A DNA stretch of 64,000 nt from Providencia stuartii (GCA_900455155.1 UGUC01000001.1:546049-610048), one strand, 5' to 3'. Positions 1 through 10,192 are shown, counted from the first letter of the stretch. Notes: generated by a model from the letters alone, not told the origin. Numbers and translations: made by a program.

Positions 1-548
1 TGCTGATTTAGCTCAAGGGTGGTGGCCTCAAGCTGTTTAATATTTTTTTCGCGCGCTTGATTGAGGTAGCTGTAATAGGCGAGGATACGCTCTTCCCGTT
101 GGCCTTCTTCACCTTTTAAAAACAGTGATAGACCTTGGTGCTTACCTAATCGGAAGGCGGCGTCAAGTTGCTCGGCAAGTAACTTTTCGTGCTCGGCTTT
201 TTGCTTTTGCAATCGGTTAATATTGCTGTTTAATGAGGAAATCTCTTTATCTAATTGCTTAAGTTGAGATTGTGTCTCATGTAGCTCACGCCCTGCCGCA
301 GAAATGTTTTTCTCTTGCTGTTGGAGTTGATTCAGCAATGATGCCCGTTTGGCTTGCTGGTTTTTGACGCTTTTTTCTTTTTCAGCGATATTTTGCAGCA
401 AATTTTGGAGCTGATCTTTATTTTCGGTGATCTGATTGGCCGCCAATACCTGATTAGGCACCAGAGAGATTAATCCACAAACGAACAGGGTTGAAGCAAT
501 AGCCTGACGAATAGCTGCTCTTTTCATCCGGTTATGTGTATTGGCCAT
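1..548 (-). CDS. envC: EnvC murein hydrolase activator, N-terminal part (runs off window)
   Basis: EnvC is the periplasmic activator of the amidases AmiA and AmiB at the division septum. Only the first 182 codons lie in the window. From the ATG at 548 the protein opens with a basic segment and a hydrophobic signal sequence, cleaved near VLAAN. A long Gln/Lys/Glu-rich coiled coil follows, with repeated heptads such as KEKSVKNQQAKR and QLKQLDKEISSL, as expected for the EnvC coiled-coil region. The catalytically dead LytM domain would lie outside. A second ATG eight codons later is an alternative start. In E. coli gpmI lies directly upstream of envC; here the upstream side is an empty 490 bp gap facing yibN. 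Confidence 0.85.
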   Translation of the reverse strand, partial: MANTHNRMKRAAIRQAIASTLFVCGLISLVPNQVLAANQITENKDQLQNLLQNIAEKEKSVKNQQAKRASLLNQLQQQEKNISAAGRELHETQSQLKQLDKEISSLNSNINRLQKQKAEHEKLLAEQLDAAFRLGKHQGLSLFLKGEEGQREERILAYYSYLNQAREKNIKQLEATTLELNQ

Positions 549-1043
549 TCTGATAGAAAACCTCGAATAAATGCGATAGCTGATTATTTCATCTGATAGC
601 GTGAGTTACCAGCACCCTATTCTGAATATTGCAACAAATCGCGCCGAACCAAACGCGTTTTATGACCTGATGAAAACTAAATTATCTTGTAATAATTAGC
701 ATATCATCATTTGTCATCCTATTGATTGTATAGTGTATCGCGCCATTTTGTAGCATTAAATCAAATATTTTCAGTGCTCGTTAGTGCCTCAGTGTCTTTT
801 TTCACCACACAGAATGCTTGATTTTAACAGTGCAATTTTTTGTCACGCTTTGTGCTTATGGTAAAATGGTTCGTCTATATTGATAAATAAACGCTATTTT
901 GTTGGGATTAGAGACCATTTCTGCGGAGTGTTTCGCAAAAAAAACAATGTAGTTTGCGCTAACTGGCTGTAATTAGCTCAACACAAAGGTATACTCTGAA
1001 CCCTTTGGTATTCGTTTTTAACTAACGGGAGTGATTGCCCCCC
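549..1043. other. Divergent intergenic region, no gene seen
   Basis: This 495-base AT-rich gap separates envC (minus) from yibN (plus) and must hold both promoters. I see no ORF with coding character. In E. coli gpmI (cofactor-independent phosphoglycerate mutase) occupies this position; no trace of it is recognisable on either strand. Confidence 0.5.
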
Positions 1044-1046
1044 ATG

Positions 1047-1481
1047 ATGCAAGAAATCATGCAATTCGTCAGCCGGAACATGTTATTGAGTCTGGTTTGG
1101 ATCGCACTATTTGTCGCGGTGGTCGTAATGACCTTTAAAGGTTTGTTCTCTAAATCAAAAGTGATCACTCGCGCGCAGGCGATTGCTCTGATTAATAAAG
1201 AAGAGGCAGTCGTTGTGGATTTACGTACTCGTGACGACTTCCGCAAAGGGCACATTATTGATTCTATCAACTTAACGCCATCTGAAATTAAAGACAATAA
1301 TTTAGGTGAGCTAGATAAACACAAACAGAAACCCGTTATTGTGGTCTCTGCAAGTGGTATGGAATCAGGTAAACCGGCTGAGCACCTCGTCCAGCACGGT
1401 TTTGAAAAAGTCTTTATCTTAAAAGAAGGGATTGCTGGCTGGTCAGGTGAAAACCTGCCGTTGGCTCGTGGTAAGAAATAA
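1047..1481 (+). CDS. yibN: YibN, membrane-anchored rhodanese-like protein
   Basis: This is an inner-membrane protein with an N-terminal helix (about residues 10-28) and a cytoplasmic rhodanese fold. The length of 144 aa matches E. coli YibN (143 aa), and the start MQEIMQF aligns with E. coli, which is why I chose 1047 over the ATG at 1044 or the TTG at 1035. Rhodanese landmarks are [16 protein letters not shown] and the C-terminal [12 protein letters not shown]. The protein contains no cysteine: the loop carrying the active-site Cys reads [11 protein letters not shown], so sulfurtransferase activity is not expected. In E. coli grxC follows; here the next gene is secB. Confidence 0.9.
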   Translation: MQEIMQFVSRNMLLSLVWIALFVAVVVMTFKGLFSKSKVITRAQAIALINKEEAVVVDLRTRDDFRKGHIIDSINLTPSEIKDNNLGELDKHKQKPVIVVSASGMESGKPAEHLVQHGFEKVFILKEGIAGWSGENLPLARGKK

Positions 1482-1597
1482 TTTATCCGGCGTGTAAATT
1501 GTCATATATCCAATGATGCTCATTTGAGACAGGTTAGTTTGAACATCGGCGGGTCTATACAGTCAAATTCATATGGAAGTTAAAAGGTATTAAAACT

Positions 1598-2074
1598 ATG
1601 TCAGAACAAAACAACTCAGAAATGGTATTCCAGATCCAACGTATCTATACAAAAGATGTTTCATTTGAAGCACCGAATGCACCACATATTTTCCAGCATG
1701 AGTGGCAGCCAGAAATCAAACTGGATTTGGATACTTCTTCTACTCAATTGACTGAAGGTGTTTATGAAGTTGTTTTGCGTGTTACCACAACAGCAAAACT
1801 GGGTGAAGAAACTGCATTCCTGTGTGAAGTTCAACAAGCCGGTGTATTCTCAATCGAAGGTATTGAAGGCACGCAAATGGCACATTGCTTAGGTGCATAC
1901 TGCCCTAACATTCTGTTCCCATATGCACGTGAAGCAATCACTAGCATGGTGAGCCGTGGTACATTCCCTCAACTGAACCTTGCGCCAGTTAACTTTGATG
2001 CACTGTTTATGAATTATTTGCAACAGCAGCAAGGTGAATCAGCGCCAGATACAGAAGCTCAACAGGACGCTTAA
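1598..2074 (+). CDS. secB: SecB protein-export chaperone
   Basis: SecB is a cytosolic tetrameric chaperone that keeps preproteins unfolded and hands them to SecA. The 158-aa protein has the family core ([19 protein letters not shown], the [15 protein letters not shown] strand, [14 protein letters not shown] and [20 protein letters not shown]) and a Gln/Glu-rich acidic tail that in E. coli contacts SecA. The TAA stop overlaps the gpsA ATG by one base, so the two are translationally coupled. The 116-base gap upstream lacks the grxC gene that E. coli has between yibN and secB. Confidence 0.97.
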   Translation: MSEQNNSEMVFQIQRIYTKDVSFEAPNAPHIFQHEWQPEIKLDLDTSSTQLTEGVYEVVLRVTTTAKLGEETAFLCEVQQAGVFSIEGIEGTQMAHCLGAYCPNILFPYAREAITSMVSRGTFPQLNLAPVNFDALFMNYLQQQQGESAPDTEAQQDA

Positions 2075-3102
2075 TGAAAACTGCTTCAATGACAGTCATC
2101 GGTGCCGGATCTTACGGCACCGCTTTAGCCATTACGTTAGCTCGTAATGGTCATCAGGTTGTGCTGTGGGGGCATGATCCTCAGCATATCCATACATTAC
2201 AACAAGAACGTAGCAATCAGGCATTTTTGCCTGGCGTTTCTTTCCCTGATAGTTTATCTCTCGAAGCGGACCTCAAACGTGCCGTGGAAGCGAGTCCGAA
2301 TATCTTGATCGTAGTACCAAGCCACGTATTTGGTGATGTACTCAAGCAAATTCAACCTCATCTCCAAGCCAATTCTCGTGTTATTTGGGCGACTAAAGGC
2401 TTAGAAAGAGATACAGGACGCTTATTACAAGATGTGGCACGTGAAGTATTAGGCAATGAAATTCCACTCGCGGTGCTATCTGGCCCTACGTTTGCCAAAG
2501 AGCTGGCGGCGGGGATGCCGACGGCAATTTCGGTTGCGGCAACCGACAGCCAATTTGGCGATGAACTGCAACAACTTTTCCATTGCGGTAAGAGTTTCCG
2601 TGTGTACAAAAACCCTGATATGGTCGGCGTACAGCTTGGCGGAGCCGTGAAGAACGTCATTGCAATTGGCGCGGGTATTTCTGATGGTATGGGGTTTGGC
2701 GCGAATGCGCGTACCGCATTAATTACCCGTGGCCTTGCCGAAATGAGCCGGTTAGGTGCGGCATTAGGTGCTGATCCTGCCACCTTTATGGGTATGGCGG
2801 GGTTAGGTGACTTAGTGTTAACCTGTACTGATAACCAATCACGTAACCGCCGTTTTGGTATGATGCTCGGCGATGGGGTGAGTGTCAGTGAAGCCGAAAA
2901 AGAGATTGGCCAAGTGGTGGAAGGCTATCGCAATACTAAAGAAGTGAAAGCGCTTGCTGAGCGTACTGGTGTTGAGATGCCTATCACGGAGCAAATTTAT
3001 CAAATCCTCTATTGCCATAAAAATGTGTTAGAGGCTGCACAGGCTCTATTAGGGCGTGCAACAAAAGATGAAATTGCTTATACGCCGACGTCGAAAGATT
3101 AA
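2074..3102 (+). CDS. gpsA: Glycerol-3-phosphate dehydrogenase [NAD(P)+]
   Basis: GpsA reduces dihydroxyacetone phosphate to sn-glycerol-3-phosphate, the backbone precursor of phospholipids, in the cytosol. The 342-aa protein (E. coli 339 aa) starts with the Rossmann motif [12 protein letters not shown]. It contains the PSHVFGDVL and [10 protein letters not shown] segments, the catalytic-lysine region [21 protein letters not shown] (around residue 195) and the substrate-site motif NQSRNRRFG. The start overlaps the secB stop. The reading frame is intact. Confidence 0.97.
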   Translation: MKTASMTVIGAGSYGTALAITLARNGHQVVLWGHDPQHIHTLQQERSNQAFLPGVSFPDSLSLEADLKRAVEASPNILIVVPSHVFGDVLKQIQPHLQANSRVIWATKGLERDTGRLLQDVAREVLGNEIPLAVLSGPTFAKELAAGMPTAISVAATDSQFGDELQQLFHCGKSFRVYKNPDMVGVQLGGAVKNVIAIGAGISDGMGFGANARTALITRGLAEMSRLGAALGADPATFMGMAGLGDLVLTCTDNQSRNRRFGMMLGDGVSVSEAEKEIGQVVEGYRNTKEVKALAERTGVEMPITEQIYQILYCHKNVLEAAQALLGRATKDEIAYTPTSKD

Positions 3103-3125
3103 AGTTAAAAGATAAGTGAGTCATT

Positions 3126-3948
3126 ATGTCGCGAGAAGAATTGGATAGGATCTGGGGGTTTATTAAAGAGGAAGCAAAATCGCTTGCTGATTGTGAACCG
3201 CTACTAGCCAGTTTTTTTTAATGCAACACTGCTAAAGCATGACAACTTAGGCAGTGCGCTCAGCTATATGTTAGCAAACAAGCTAAGCTCTCCCATTATG
3301 CCTGCGATGGAAGTGAGGGAGATTGTTGAAGAAGCGTATCGTAATGATGAGCAGATGATCTTTTCAGCTGCAATGGATTTATCTGCCGTGCGTCTACGTG
3401 ACCCCGCGGTAGATAAATACTCTACGCCACTCCTATACCTTAAAGGGTTCCATGCATTGCAAGGTTACCGTATTGGGCATTGGCTATGGAAAGAGGGGCG
3501 CCAAGCGCTTGCGGTTTACCTGCAAAATCAAATATCAGTCACTTTTGCAGTGGATATTCACCCTGCTGCTCGTATTGGTTGTGGCATTATGCTGGATCAT
3601 GCTACGGGCATTGTGATTGGTGAAACTGCCGTTGTTGAGAACGATGTTTCTATTCTTCAATCCGTGACTTTAGGTGGTACAGGCAAAACCTGCGGTGACC
3701 GTCACCCTAAAGTACGAGAAGGCGTGATGATCGGCGCTGGCGCGAAGATTCTTGGTAATATTGAGATAGGTCGTGGCGCAAAAATTGGTGCTGGCTCGGT
3801 TGTTCTTCACCCTGTTCCCCCTCATACAACCGTCGCGGGTGTACCTGCTCGGGTGGTTGGCAAGCCAAATAGTGATAAACCATCATTTGAGATGGATCAG
3901 AACTTTAATGGTTCGATTTATGGTTTTGAAGATGGCGATGGGATTTGA
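3126..3948 (+). CDS. cysE: Serine O-acetyltransferase (single frameshift in a T run)
   Basis: CysE acetylates L-serine with acetyl-CoA, the committed step of cysteine synthesis. Translation from the ATG at 3126 gives MSREELDRIWGFIKEE and reaches ASFF before a TAA at 3219-3221. The remainder continues in another frame as NATLLKHDN and then the full catalytic part. The break lies in a run of eight T at 3212-3219; removing one T gives 273 aa, the E. coli length. Visible features are the N-terminal helical domain, the left-handed beta-helix with the DHATGIVIGETAVVE active-site segment and SVTLGGTGK, and the C-terminal tail ending DGDGI that normally binds CysK. The frameshift is most likely a sequencing artefact. 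Confidence 0.93.
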
Positions 3949-4056
3949 GAAGAGTCATTATTTTATCTGAGCTGAAACTGCTAAAAGATATGGATGAATA
4001 TACTAGCCATACAGATGAGTTATTTCATGTTACTGTATCACAATTTATTGAACCTT
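3949..4056. other. Short gap with a faintly coding-like strip
   Basis: Between cysE and the yoeB remnant an open plus-strand frame reads ELKLLKDMDEYTSHTDELF and on to a TAA near 4079. It has no start codon, ribosome binding site or family I recognise. It may be the tail of a lost gene or chance. Confidence 0.2.
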
Positions 4057-4313
4057 TTAATAATAACGACAAGCAATAATAGTTAAACCCTCATCGTCTA
4101 TTGAATAAATGAGCCTATTTGTTTCATCTATTCGTCTAGACCAGAAGCCAGCTAAGTTTTCTTTTAGTGGTTCTGGTTTTCCTATCCCATAAAAGGGGGT
4201 TCTTTTAGTATCGTCAATGAGCTTATTAATGCGTTTGAGCTTTTTTTGTCTTGGGTTTGCCAGTATAGATAGCCTTCCCATCCTTGGTCAGTTCATATTA
4301 AAAATCTACTCAT
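4057..4313 (-). pseudogene. yoeB: YoeB-like mRNA interferase toxin, broken
   Basis: YoeB toxins are ribosome-dependent endoribonucleases held inactive by YefM. The C-terminal half is clear: RINKLIDDTKRTPFYGIGKP, then FWSRRIDETNRLIYS and a terminal IIACRYY, matching the catalytic region and the conserved HY/YY end of the family. The N-terminal part DQGWEGYLYWQTQDKK is in another frame, separated by a missing A in a poly-A run. A TGA stands where a tryptophan codon is expected just after the start (MSRFLI, stop, TDQGW). The ATG at 4313 overlaps the antitoxin stop by eight bases, the usual yefM-yoeB arrangement. Confidence 0.75.
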
Positions 4314-4557
4314 TTATAAGCTCTCTTTTCTTTACTTTTCCGGCTTTAAATTGATCGATTGATTTATTTAAATGTTCGGCATTTGCTGGTGAGCGTAATA
4401 AATCGTTTCCATTAGGCTATTGTAATAACTCTAAAGACATAACTACAGCATCCTCTGAGTCACGACGAGTGATGATAGTTGTATCTGCATCATCAACAAC
4501 GCTATCTAATACCGATTTTAGATTATTTCTAGCATCACTAAATGAAATTGTTTTCAT
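4306..4557 (-). pseudogene. yefM: YefM-like antitoxin, broken
   Basis: This is the antitoxin partner, a Phd/YefM-family DNA-binding protein that neutralises the toxin and represses the operon. It starts MKTISFSDARNNLKSVLDS and continues TIITRRDSEDAVVMSLE, the conserved Phd fold. It then meets a TAG in the actual frame. The expected YNSLMET segment is present one frame over, and LLRSPANAEHLNKSIDQFKAGK returns to the first frame, so two compensating indels lie between about 4425 and 4455. Start to stop is 252 bases (84 codons), normal for YefM. With two or more lesions in each partner the module looks decayed, although sequencing error may contribute. Confidence 0.72.
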
Positions 4558-4637
4558 TTTCCTTCCTATACTTGTACTTTATTCTGTATAGGTATAATGG
4601 CGTTATAAGGACAGTTCAAGCATGCATGGCTGCTAAA

Positions 4638-5141
4638 TCAGTCGCGTAATAATGCTCCTGCGTAACCCAACTGCCTCCATGCCTCGAACACCACCACTGC
4701 AACAGAGTTGGATAGGTTCATACTGCGACTATCTGCCAACATAGGGATACGAATTTTTTGCTCAATTGGCATATTGTCGAGTACGTAAGGGGGTAATCCC
4801 CGCGTTTCTGGACCAAACATTAAATAATCATCTTGCCGATAGCTTACATTACTGTGGCTTGGCTTACCTTTGGTGGTTAAAGCAAAAACGCGAGCACCGC
4901 TAGCAGATTGGTTATTATCAGGACTTAAGCCTTCGCTATCTAAAAAAGCATAATAGTCATGATGGTGTTTGATATCGGCGAATTCACTGTAATCTAAGCC
5001 TGCACGGCGTAGTCGCTTATCATCCCAAGTAAAGCCTAGCGGATGGATAAGGTGCAAGCTAAATCCGGTATTGGCACAAAGGCGAATAATATTGCCCGTA
5101 TTTGGCGGGATCTCTGGTTCGAATAAAACAATATGTGGCAT
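4638..5141 (-). CDS. trmL: tRNA (cytidine/uridine-34 2'-O)-methyltransferase TrmL
   Basis: TrmL (YibK) methylates the wobble ribose of the two tRNA-Leu isoacceptors using S-adenosylmethionine. The 167-aa SPOUT-fold protein shows [23 protein letters not shown] at its N terminus and the knot motifs [11 protein letters not shown] and [20 protein letters not shown] near its C terminus. It is about ten residues longer than E. coli TrmL because of a loop insert around [14 protein letters not shown]. The frame is intact. In Providencia yibK marks one border of the O-antigen cluster, which begins on its left-hand side with the galE terminator at 5238. Confidence 0.95.
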   Translation of the reverse strand: MPHIVLFEPEIPPNTGNIIRLCANTGFSLHLIHPLGFTWDDKRLRRAGLDYSEFADIKHHHDYYAFLDSEGLSPDNNQSASGARVFALTTKGKPSHSNVSYRQDDYLMFGPETRGLPPYVLDNMPIEQKIRIPMLADSRSMNLSNSVAVVVFEAWRQLGYAGALLRD

Positions 5142-5237
5142 AACGAATGGTTGTATTAAACAGTCAAGTTAGATGGAACAATGAGGAAGGATTTTACGCG
5201 CAAATGGTACAAGTTGCATGTAGTTGTTGAAGCTAAA

Positions 5238-5267
5238 TAAAAAAGCGGGTTCGATAAGGAACCCGCT
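5238..5267 (-). terminator. Rho-independent terminator after galE
   Basis: The arms AGCGGGTTC (5244-5252) and GAACCCGCT (5259-5267) form a nine-pair stem with a six-base loop. On the minus strand a TTTTTTATTT tract follows. It closes the polysaccharide transcription unit just past galE. Confidence 0.85.
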
Positions 5268-5293
5268 GTTAAGTGAAGGATCTCAATTAAAGG

Positions 5294-6322
5294 CTATTGC
5301 TGCTTATAGCCGTTAGGGTTTTGAGATTGCCAACGCCAGCTATCATTAACCATATCTTGTACTGAATATTGTGCTTTCCATCCTAAATCATTAAAGGCCT
5401 TTTTAGGGCTAGACCAACATTCAGCGATATCGCCAGAGCGGCGCTCAACAATTTTATACGGGATAGGTTTACCTGATGCTTTTTCAAAAGCAGCAATCAT
5501 CTCTAATACACTCGTTCCTTTACCCGTACCTAGGTTATAGATATGTAGGCCTGCTTGATGGCTGACATTGTTTAATGCTGCAATATGACCGCTAGCTAAA
5601 TCCATAACATGGATATAATCACGTACGCCAGTACCATCTGGAGTTGGGTAATCAGAGCCAAATACCATGACTTCTTTATGACGACCAACTGCTACTTGAG
5701 CGATATAAGGTGTTAGGTTATTTGGAATACCCTGTGGGTCTTCACCAATTAAGCCTGATTGGTGTGCGCCAACGGGATTAAAGTAGCGTAGTAAAGTAAC
5801 CGACCAATCGTTATGTGCAATATATAGATCAGCAAGAATACGCTCAACCATATATTTACTGGTGCCATATGGGTTGGTAGTACCACCGACTTTAGAGTCT
5901 TCGGTTAATGGTACTTCTTCTGGATCACCATACACAGTAGCCGATGAGCTAAAAATTAAGCTTTTGACGCCCGCTTTTTGCATACTGGCAAGTAATACTA
6001 ACGTGCCATTGACGTTATTATCATAATACTCAATCGGTTTTTGAACGGATTCACCAACCGCTTTTAACCCAGCAAAGTGGATCACCGATGTGATTTGGTG
6101 CTCAGCAAAAATCGTATCCAGAATAGCGTTATCACGTACATCACCAGCATAGAAGACAGGTTTGGTACCTGTGATGGTTTCAATGCGGTTGAGTACTTCT
6201 GGGTTGGCATTACATAAATTATCTAAAATAATTGGCTGCATGCCTTGTTCAATCATCTGCACACAGGTATGGCTACCAATGTAGCCAAGACCGCCTGTGA
6301 CTAAGACCTTTGTATGATTCAT
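5294..6322 (-). CDS. galE: UDP-glucose 4-epimerase GalE
   Basis: GalE interconverts UDP-glucose and UDP-galactose using tightly bound NAD+. The 342-aa extended short-chain dehydrogenase has the cofactor motif TGGLGYIGSHTC, the active-site strand FSSSATVYG and the catalytic YGTSK, followed by the RYFNPVGAH and GTGVRDYIHVMDLA signatures. It lies 17 bases downstream of wzc on the same strand and is the last gene before the terminator, so it should supply UDP-Gal (or UDP-GalNAc if it has Gne activity, which the sequence alone does not decide) to the locus. Confidence 0.94.
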   Translation of the reverse strand: MNHTKVLVTGGLGYIGSHTCVQMIEQGMQPIILDNLCNANPEVLNRIETITGTKPVFYAGDVRDNAILDTIFAEHQITSVIHFAGLKAVGESVQKPIEYYDNNVNGTLVLLASMQKAGVKSLIFSSSATVYGDPEEVPLTEDSKVGGTTNPYGTSKYMVERILADLYIAHNDWSVTLLRYFNPVGAHQSGLIGEDPQGIPNNLTPYIAQVAVGRHKEVMVFGSDYPTPDGTGVRDYIHVMDLASGHIAALNNVSHQAGLHIYNLGTGKGTSVLEMIAAFEKASGKPIPYKIVERRSGDIAECWSSPKKAFNDLGWKAQYSVQDMVNDSWRWQSQNPNGYKQQ

Positions 6323-6339
6323 TTTAAATTCCTGTACGA

Positions 6340-8420
6340 CTAGTACTCATAGACATAGTTATAGTCGTCTGATTTCGCATCGATACCATTGAGGATCACG
6401 CCTGTGATTTCGATATCGTTTTGTTTAAAGCGTTTTAGCGATAGCTCAATATCTTTCACCGTATTGACACCATAGTAGGCAATAAGCAGTGAGGTGCCGA
6501 CGTACTTACCGATAATCGCGGAGTCAGTGATTGCTAAGATTGGGGCGGTATCGATAACCACGATATCATATTGCCCTTTCACCGTGTCGAGCAGGTGTTT
6601 AAAACGTTCTCCCATCAGTAACTCAGAAGAGTGAGTGACATTTTTACCACGGCAGATCACATCTAGGTTTTCAATCACACCACGGTGGATGGCCGGTTGC
6701 GTAATGTCCTGCTGAGCCAAATATTCGGATAACCCCGCTTTATTGCTTAAACCAAAGGCTTTATGAATACGGCCTTTACGTAAGTCGGTATCAATTAAGA
6801 GAACTTTTTTACCCGCATTAGCTAATACAACCGCCATATTAGAGGTAACAAAGCTTTTACCTACGCCCGGTGACGCACTACTGATCATCACCAAGTTATT
6901 CCCTTGGTTCATCACCGAGAAGTAAACGCTGGTACGCAGGGAACGGATGGCTTCTACTGCCGTATCGGCTGGGTTTTCCAATGCAAGTGGGCGCTTATTC
7001 CCCGCTGCAATTAATTTTTTCTCATGAGTAGAGAATGGAATAGTGGCATAGACGTTAACACCTAATGCATCGATATCTTCAGTACCTTTAATCTTATTAT
7101 TAAAGAACTCACGGGCGATCACATAAGCGCAACCCACAATAAAACCGAGGATCGTCGCCAGAACCATTATGAGCGCTTTTTTTCGGTGCCACGGCATTAG
7201 GTTGGGATTCTGCCGAGTCAATAATGCGTACATCGGCGGTGATCCCGGAGTTTAATACGCTCAGCTCTTGCTGTTTGGCCACTAGCTGATTATAGATAGC
7301 TTGCTCGGACTCTACATCACGGGTTAAACGCACTATCTGTTGCTGGGTATTAGGAAGTTTTTGGATATTTTTACTGATTTTCTCTTTTTCACGTAACAGT
7401 TGCTGACGCTTATCCAGTAATGATTGGTAAGCAGGGTGGTTACGGGTATAGAGCTGTTGGATCTCTACCTCTTTAAAGGTTAACTCATTGAGTTTCTCTT
7501 CGACTTGCAAGGCGCTATCAAGAGCCGATTTAGCCTCTAAGGACAGGTCGATAGATTCATTCTTTTTACGGAAAGCATTTAATTGGTTTTCATAGTTGTC
7601 TAATTTAGTTTTTACTTTCGGTAAATATTCATCTAAGAATAATAGCGTATTATTGGTAACCTCTTTTTTGCGCTCGGTATTTTGATCCACATAATTTTGA
7701 ATAATACTATTCAGAATTTGCACATTTTCTGCTTTATCGGCACCTTTAATAGCAAGATTAATAATACCCGTACCTTTACCGACTTCTGCAATCGTTAAGG
7801 TATTACGTAGGTTTTCAATGGTCGAATAACGGGCATCTTTAGATAAGGTAAATTCTTGTCCGACTTCAGCATTGATTGAGGATACCAGCAAGCTGATTTC
7901 ATCTTGTTTTAGGAGTTCGCCCACTTTGCCTTCAAAGGTTTGGTTATCAATATTAAGGGCATAACGGTTTTCGCCTAAATAGGTCACAATAGCGGGTTCA
8001 CCAATAAGGTGCTCGGGTACAGAATAGAGGGATATGGCGACAGAAGCTTTGTCTCCCCAAAGCCTATCAAAAAAACCAGCGGGTGTGACTAGGGTATCTA
8101 AATTAAGGTCTGCAACCGTTTTGCCGAGTACCATCCGAGACTTAATCACTTCAATCTCAGAATCCACTTGGCTATTATTACTAGATAGTGGCATCATTTC
8201 ACTCATTTGATCCACAAGAGAAACTTGGCTTGCTTTATCATATTGCAGTGTTGCATTGGCTTGATAGATTGGTGTCGCTAGAAAACTATAAGCGGCACCA
8301 ATAACAATAAAAAAAGAGGGTAAAAAAGCCGATTTTAAGGTAGCTGGATTTGAGTATCTTAAATAGCGCCAGCAGATCGATTTCGTCAGAGGCAGCGGAG
8401 CTGGTTTTTGTCGTGTTCAT
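6340..8420 (-). CDS. wzc: Wzc tyrosine autokinase / polysaccharide co-polymerase (two frameshifts)
   Basis: Wzc controls polymer length and drives Wza export through cycles of tyrosine phosphorylation. Starting at 8420 (MNTTKTSSAASDEIDLLALF), the first transmembrane helix is interrupted by an extra T in a seven-T run near 8315. A second extra base, in a seven-A run near 7185, falls between APKK and ALIMVLATILGF at the second transmembrane helix. Corrected length is 692 aa. The cytoplasmic kinase domain has Walker A SSASPGVGKSF, Walker A' VLLIDTDLRKGR, Walker B IVVIDTAP and a C-terminal tyrosine cluster DYNYVYEY. The periplasmic part has a long coiled coil (about residues 240-400). It is followed by galE and preceded by wzb, the usual wza-wzb-wzc order. 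Confidence 0.92.
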
Positions 8421-8454
8421 AATCAATTAACGTTTAAGCCTTCAAATAGTAAAA

Positions 8455-8884
8455 TTAAATTTTCCCTTGCCACTGTATAACGGCTTTTTCCATCAGTTGA
8501 TAAACATGCTCGAACATTTCATCACTGCGTTTATGCGGATCTGGGATCTCGGTTTTATTTAGCCACTGGCCGAACAGCATGACTTTGCCACGCGTCTCGG
8601 GGAATTGTTGATGGATTCTATCAATATGGTCGTTTTCCATCACTAGGATTAAATCTGCTTCTTTACATAATTCACTGGTTAAACGACGTGATTGATGACC
8701 ATCTAAAGAGAGATTGTGGTTTTGTGCAATACGGATGGCGCTATCATAAGCGGGGCGATCCTCTTTGGCGATAATGCCTGCGGAGTGCACCTTTTTATCG
8801 GGGAAATGGGCTTGTAATAAGCGCTCCCCCCGTGGGGGAGCGGCAAATATTCCCCATACAGACAACGAGAATATTTTTAAACAT
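8455..8884 (-). CDS. wzb: Wzb low-molecular-weight protein-tyrosine phosphatase (one frameshift)
   Basis: Wzb dephosphorylates the Wzc tyrosine cluster, allowing the kinase to cycle. From the ATG at 8884 the protein reads MFKNILVVCMGNICRSPT, which holds the phosphatase P-loop C-X5-R-S with the catalytic cysteine near residue 9. The frame then breaks at a six-G run, where five G would give TGERLLQAHFPDKKV. The general-acid loop is present as EIPDPHKRS. Corrected length is 142 aa, near E. coli Wzb (147 aa). The gene sits between wza and wzc with five bases to the wza stop. Confidence 0.92.
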
Positions 8885-8889
8885 ATGGA

Positions 8890-10044
8890 TTACCAGTCAT
8901 GAATACGTTTAGTACCTTCGGTTAACTGATTATAAGTCGCGATGGTTGGTAGCAATTGGGTGATTAGACGGTTCCAACGCACAACAGGGGCTGCAGTGAC
9001 ATAAACTAAGTCATAAGGTTGCAGTTTAAATTCCGTTCCCATCACCATGGCAGTGGCATCGGATAAATCTAACTGATAAACCGCCGCCATTTTTTTCGGC
9101 AGTAGGGCATCCAGCTCTTTATCCCCCGAGGTTTGGTTTTTAATTGGACGGATGACAAATACGCCGGTTGCATTAGCGGTGGTTTGATCTGTACCGCCTG
9201 CTTTACTCAATGCTTCGGTGATACTCATGCCAGCACGGTCAATGGTTAGGGTGTTTGGCTGACCCACTTCGCCCATCACAAACACTTTTTGCCCGTCATT
9301 ACGTGGTACATATAGTACATCACCCGGTAGCATCAGATGGTTTTGCGTTAGGTCGCCATACTGAACTAATGCTTGCAGTGAGATTTTTATCTCTTTGCCA
9401 TTTCGGGTGAGTACGACATTGTCCCAATCGGCTTTTTCAGTCAGGCCGCCTGCATTATTAAAGGCCTCTAAAACCGTTAGCGGTACGTTAGTAATCGGCA
9501 GTGTACCGGGTTTAGCCACTTCACCTGAAACATACATTTTCTGTGAGCGGAAGGCAGCAATGCTGACATCCACTTGTGGTGATTCGATATAAGTCGATAG
9601 ACGGTTACTCACTAGATTACGGATTTCAGTGACCGTTTTGCCTATGACTTTCACTTTACCGATATACGGATAGTAGATGGTACCATCGGAATGCACCCAG
9701 TTACCGGAGTCCGCGGCGCTACGGTAAGAGCCGGCAGGAATGGTTAACTCAGGGTGATCCCATACTGTAATGGTTAATACATCACCCACACCAACACGGT
9801 ATTCATAGGTTGCCAGTTGCTTCTCTAGGGTTGGGTTGGGTTTTGCGATAACCTGTGGGGTATACATCTCATCTAATAGTTTTGGCGAGATCGGGTAGAT
9901 ATCGACAAATTTAGAAATATCACGATCGCCAGTGTCGACGACATTTTTGCCCGAGGTAGACATATAGACACCAGGGGTAACAGTACAGCCAGTTAGGAGA
10001 ATACTAACAGCGACTAAGGTAAGTGGGAGACGCTTACTAAGCAC
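8890..10044 (-). CDS. wza: Wza outer-membrane polysaccharide export lipoprotein
   Basis: Wza forms the octameric outer-membrane channel for capsular or O-antigenic polymer. The 384-aa protein has a lipoprotein signal with lipobox LLTGC (Cys20), the polysaccharide export domain ([20 protein letters not shown] and [16 protein letters not shown]), two SLBB repeats ([12 protein letters not shown] and [16 protein letters not shown]) and the C-terminal amphipathic helix around [17 protein letters not shown] that lines the channel. Its length is close to the 379 aa of the E. coli protein and the frame is intact. Confidence 0.95.
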   Translation of the reverse strand: MLSKRLPLTLVAVSILLTGCTVTPGVYMSTSGKNVVDTGDRDISKFVDIYPISPKLLDEMYTPQVIAKPNPTLEKQLATYEYRVGVGDVLTITVWDHPELTIPAGSYRSAADSGNWVHSDGTIYYPYIGKVKVIGKTVTEIRNLVSNRLSTYIESPQVDVSIAAFRSQKMYVSGEVAKPGTLPITNVPLTVLEAFNNAGGLTEKADWDNVVLTRNGKEIKISLQALVQYGDLTQNHLMLPGDVLYVPRNDGQKVFVMGEVGQPNTLTIDRAGMSITEALSKAGGTDQTTANATGVFVIRPIKNQTSGDKELDALLPKKMAAVYQLDLSDATAMVMGTEFKLQPYDLVYVTAAPVVRWNRLITQLLPTIATYNQLTEGTKRIHDW

Positions 10045-10077
10045 AAGACCATCCTATGTAAAAATGTTTAGATAAGG

Positions 10078-10112
10078 TATAAGTGATGAGGAAGCATCAT
10101 TCCCACTTATAC
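10078..10112 (-). terminator. Hairpin between ugd and wza
   Basis: Arms TATAAGTG (about 10079-10086) and CACTTATA (about 10104-10111) surround an inner imperfect ATGATGC/GCATCAT pairing. There is no strong T run, so it could be an attenuator, an mRNA-stability hairpin or a weak terminator separating ugd from the export genes. Confidence 0.4.
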
Positions 10113-10192
10113 GTGTTTCATGTAAGTTATAAATTAGTTTATAGCGGCTAGCATTTTTTGGCAAAAGTACGTGAATAAATTTTATCTATTTA

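Noticed and set aside
1022..1324. 100-aa minus-strand frame over yibN
   Set aside because: It is antisense to a clearly conserved gene and has no family features.
2358..2783. 141-aa minus-strand frame inside gpsA
   Set aside because: Shadow of the gpsA codon pattern; gpsA is intact and conserved on the plus strand.
3126..3268. Programmed frameshift in cysE
   Set aside because: A T run could allow slippage, but cysE is not known to use it, and the same one-base surplus occurs in many unrelated homopolymers of this window.
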